Source: Anaerolineae bacterium
GTDB taxonomy: Bacteria > Chloroflexota > Anaerolineae > Anaerolineales > Villigracilaceae
DNA: 64,000 nucleotides
Assembly (NCBI GenBank): GCA_022013685.1
Contig: JAKLPV010000124.1
Location: forward strand, 1 to 64,000
Reading direction: 5' to 3'
The notes beneath the pieces were generated by a model. That model worked only from the letters and a program-made list of their open reading frames with translations. It was not told the origin of the DNA and ran no database searches. The position numbers were made by a program, and so were the translations under genes. This document shows positions 62,507 to 64,000 of this stretch, one piece after another (the first letter of the stretch is position 1; every line of letters starts with the position of its first letter).

Positions 62507-63904
62507 ATGTATACACAACAATTTTTCATCGAGGGGCTAGGTTGCGCATCTTATATCATCGGATGTGAGGCCAAAGGCGTGGCGGCGGTGATCGACCCCG
62601 ATCGCGACGTGCAAAAATATCTCGACGCAGCGGCCAGGCGCGGCCTGACGATCACCCATATCGTTGAAACCCACCTGCACGCCGACCATGTTTCGGGGAA
62701 CAGCGAATTGGCGGCACGCACCGATGCGAAAATCTATTTACATGAAGCCAGCGGCGCAGAATTCGCACACGAAACAGTGCGCGATGGCGATGAGTTGATG
62801 CTTGGCAACATTCGTTTGAAGGTAATGCACACCCCAGGCCACACTCCTGAAAGCATCACCTTGTTGGTGGCCGATACCACCCGTTCAGAGCAACCCTGGC
62901 TGGCGCTGACCGGCGATACGCTCTTCGTCGGAGATATGGGCCGCCCAGACCTGGTCGGCGCAGAAGCCGCCAACGGGCTGGCGGAAAGCATGTACCACTC
63001 GCTTTTTGATAAGATTCTGCCGCTCAACGACGGCTTACTGATTTATCCTGGACATGGGGCAGGATCACTATGCGGAAAATCGATCGGTTCGATGCGCGCT
63101 TCTACGCTGGGATACGAACGGGCTTCGAACCCTGCCCTGGCAGATCGCCAAAAAGAAGATTTCGTCGCCTTTGCCGTGAGTGGTTTACCCGAACAGCCCG
63201 GCAACCACAAGCGCATCAAATCCATGAATCGCAAGGGTATTAAGCCGCTCGGTGAAGTGACCCCTACAGCGCTGACTATCCGTGATTCCATCCCATACTT
63301 CCAGCGCGGGGCCGGCTTGCTCGATACCCGCTCGAAGGATGCTTATGTGGCGGCGCATGTGCCTGGCTCGGTACACCTCGAAGCGGATGCGCAACTTAGC
63401 AACCGGATTGGCTTTGTCTTTCCACCCGATGCGCCAATGATTTTGATCCTGGAAACCCCGGCGGAATATGCCAACGTGGTTTACAGCCTGGCGCGCGTTG
63501 GTTACGAAAACGTGATCGGGTATCTCGCTGAAGGATTGGATGTTTGGGAAAGCCTGGGCTTGCCGATCACGGCAGGCGATGTAAAAGATGTCGAGCCGCA
63601 GGAACTTTACCAATTGCTGAAATCCTGCTCAAATGGTGACTGCCCAACAATTGTGGATGTTCGCGAGCCCTGGGAATATCGTCAGGGGCATGTGCCTGGG
63701 GCAGTGCTAATGCCGCTCGGCCAGCTTTCGGCGCGGCTCGCGGAGCTTGATCCGCAGCGCCCGGTGGTGGTGATTTGTGCCACCGGAAATCGCAGCCAAT
63801 CTGCGGCGGCCTTGCTCGGACAAAAGGGTTTCAAAACCATCTATAATGTCTTGGGCGGCACCGGCGCCTGGGAGTACAGTGGTTTGCCGCTGGCGGATGA
63901 TTAA
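62507..63904 (+). CDS. CstB-like persulfide dioxygenase-rhodanese fusion
   Basis: A protein of 465 residues. Residues 1-240 form an ETHE1/persulfide-dioxygenase metallo-lactamase domain with THLHADHVSGN, HTPGHTPES, TGDTLFVGDMGRPDL and YPGHG. Residues about 255-360 form a rhodanese fold with no Cys at the active position (LILETPAEY), a pseudo-rhodanese. Residues about 365-465 form a normal rhodanese with CATGNRS. The order dioxygenase, inactive rhodanese, active rhodanese is that of CstB, which oxidises persulfides to thiosulfate. GGAG precedes the ATG by 6 nt. It is the last gene of the sulfur operon. Confidence 0.93.
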   Translation: MYTQQFFIEGLGCASYIIGCEAKGVAAVIDPDRDVQKYLDAAARRGLTITHIVETHLHADHVSGNSELAARTDAKIYLHEASGAEFAHETVRDGDELMLGNIRLKVMHTPGHTPESITLLVADTTRSEQPWLALTGDTLFVGDMGRPDLVGAEAANGLAESMYHSLFDKILPLNDGLLIYPGHGAGSLCGKSIGSMRASTLGYERASNPALADRQKEDFVAFAVSGLPEQPGNHKRIKSMNRKGIKPLGEVTPTALTIRDSIPYFQRGAGLLDTRSKDAYVAAHVPGSVHLEADAQLSNRIGFVFPPDAPMILILETPAEYANVVYSLARVGYENVIGYLAEGLDVWESLGLPITAGDVKDVEPQELYQLLKSCSNGDCPTIVDVREPWEYRQGHVPGAVLMPLGQLSARLAELDPQRPVVVICATGNRSQSAAALLGQKGFKTIYNVLGGTGAWEYSGLPLADD

Positions 63905-64000
63905 ACGAGCCTCAGATATAAATAGCAGGCGGTGTTGATGAGCGCTTTTGGGCCAATTCGCAAACCCGGTTTTTTTAGAAGTAATGGAAAATGACCAGCG
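63905..64000. other. Window end; no feature seen
   Basis: Less than 100 bp after the dioxygenase gene, with no convincing gene start or terminator. Confidence 0.4.

Overview
The window looks like chromosomal DNA of a Chloroflexota bacterium, most likely class Anaerolineae. This is inferred from gene content, since no rRNA is present. Supporting signs are an archaeal-type isopentenyl phosphate kinase, a menaquinone prenyltransferase (MenA), many lipoproteins with Pro/Thr-rich linkers, multihaem cytochromes c, an Agl-type sugar transporter with GH13 enzymes and ROK kinases, and very compact promoters in which a TATAAT box lies 6-8 nt from the start codon. No tRNA, rRNA or CRISPR array was recognised.

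Layout. 0.1-11.3 kb: a membrane protein of unknown role, menA with a large modular lipoprotein, a lipoprotein with a 25-residue DG(T/S)SNTI repeat, formate-THF ligase (fhs), a secreted unknown, isopentenyl phosphate kinase, and a two-TM PT-rich protein. 11.4-18.3 kb: a NitT/TauT-type ATPase and binding protein without a permease, a TetR regulator with a palindrome, an ExoD-family protein, a DsbA-like/cyclophilin fusion lipoprotein, a HExxH secreted protein and a Ser/Thr kinase. 18.4-27.2 kb: purine nucleoside phosphorylase, a second two-TM protein, a GNAT enzyme, then a tight run of 7TM-GAF-like protein, three-S1 protein, FtsK (interrupted by a -1 frameshift), CDP-alcohol phosphatidyltransferase and Lgt.

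27.2-30.6 kb: an AT-richer accessory stretch with unrelated small genes and short repeats. It carries a GDPD-like protein whose first catalytic His is Cys, and ends in a lipoprotein resembling subclass B1 metallo-beta-lactamases but keeping only the Asp-Cys-His (Zn2) ligand set. 30.9-39.2 kb: an ABC-2 exporter pair plus MBL hydrolase, a membrane-anchored cyclophilin, an FHA-winged-helix regulator with a PPOX flavoprotein, a CpXC protein and a soluble histidine kinase.

39.3-51.3 kb: a class III aminotransferase and a ROK kinase, then an alpha-glucoside module read on the minus strand: LacI regulator, AglE-, AglF- and AglG-like transporter, TreS-like enzyme, fructokinase-like ROK and amylosucrase-like enzyme. 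Together these could import sucrose, trehalose or maltose, convert them and phosphorylate the hexoses; the transporter ATPase is missing and must be supplied elsewhere. 51.4-56.5 kb: FabG, an RluB-like pseudouridine synthase with a 200-residue repetitive basic tail, a methyltransferase-glycosyltransferase fusion and WecB.

56.8-63.9 kb: two multihaem cytochromes c (six and nine haem motifs), an intact IS701/IS4-like insertion sequence, then a cst-like sulfur operon (rhodanese, TauE/SafE permease, persulfide dioxygenase-rhodanese fusion). The most unusual items are the FtsK frameshift at a C-AAA-AAG site, the degenerate B1 lactamase fold, a palindromic element translated in frame inside the amylosucrase gene, a family of short hairpins with variable stems but constant loop and flank, the DG(T/S)SNTI repeat lipoprotein and the clustered leaderless-type promoters.
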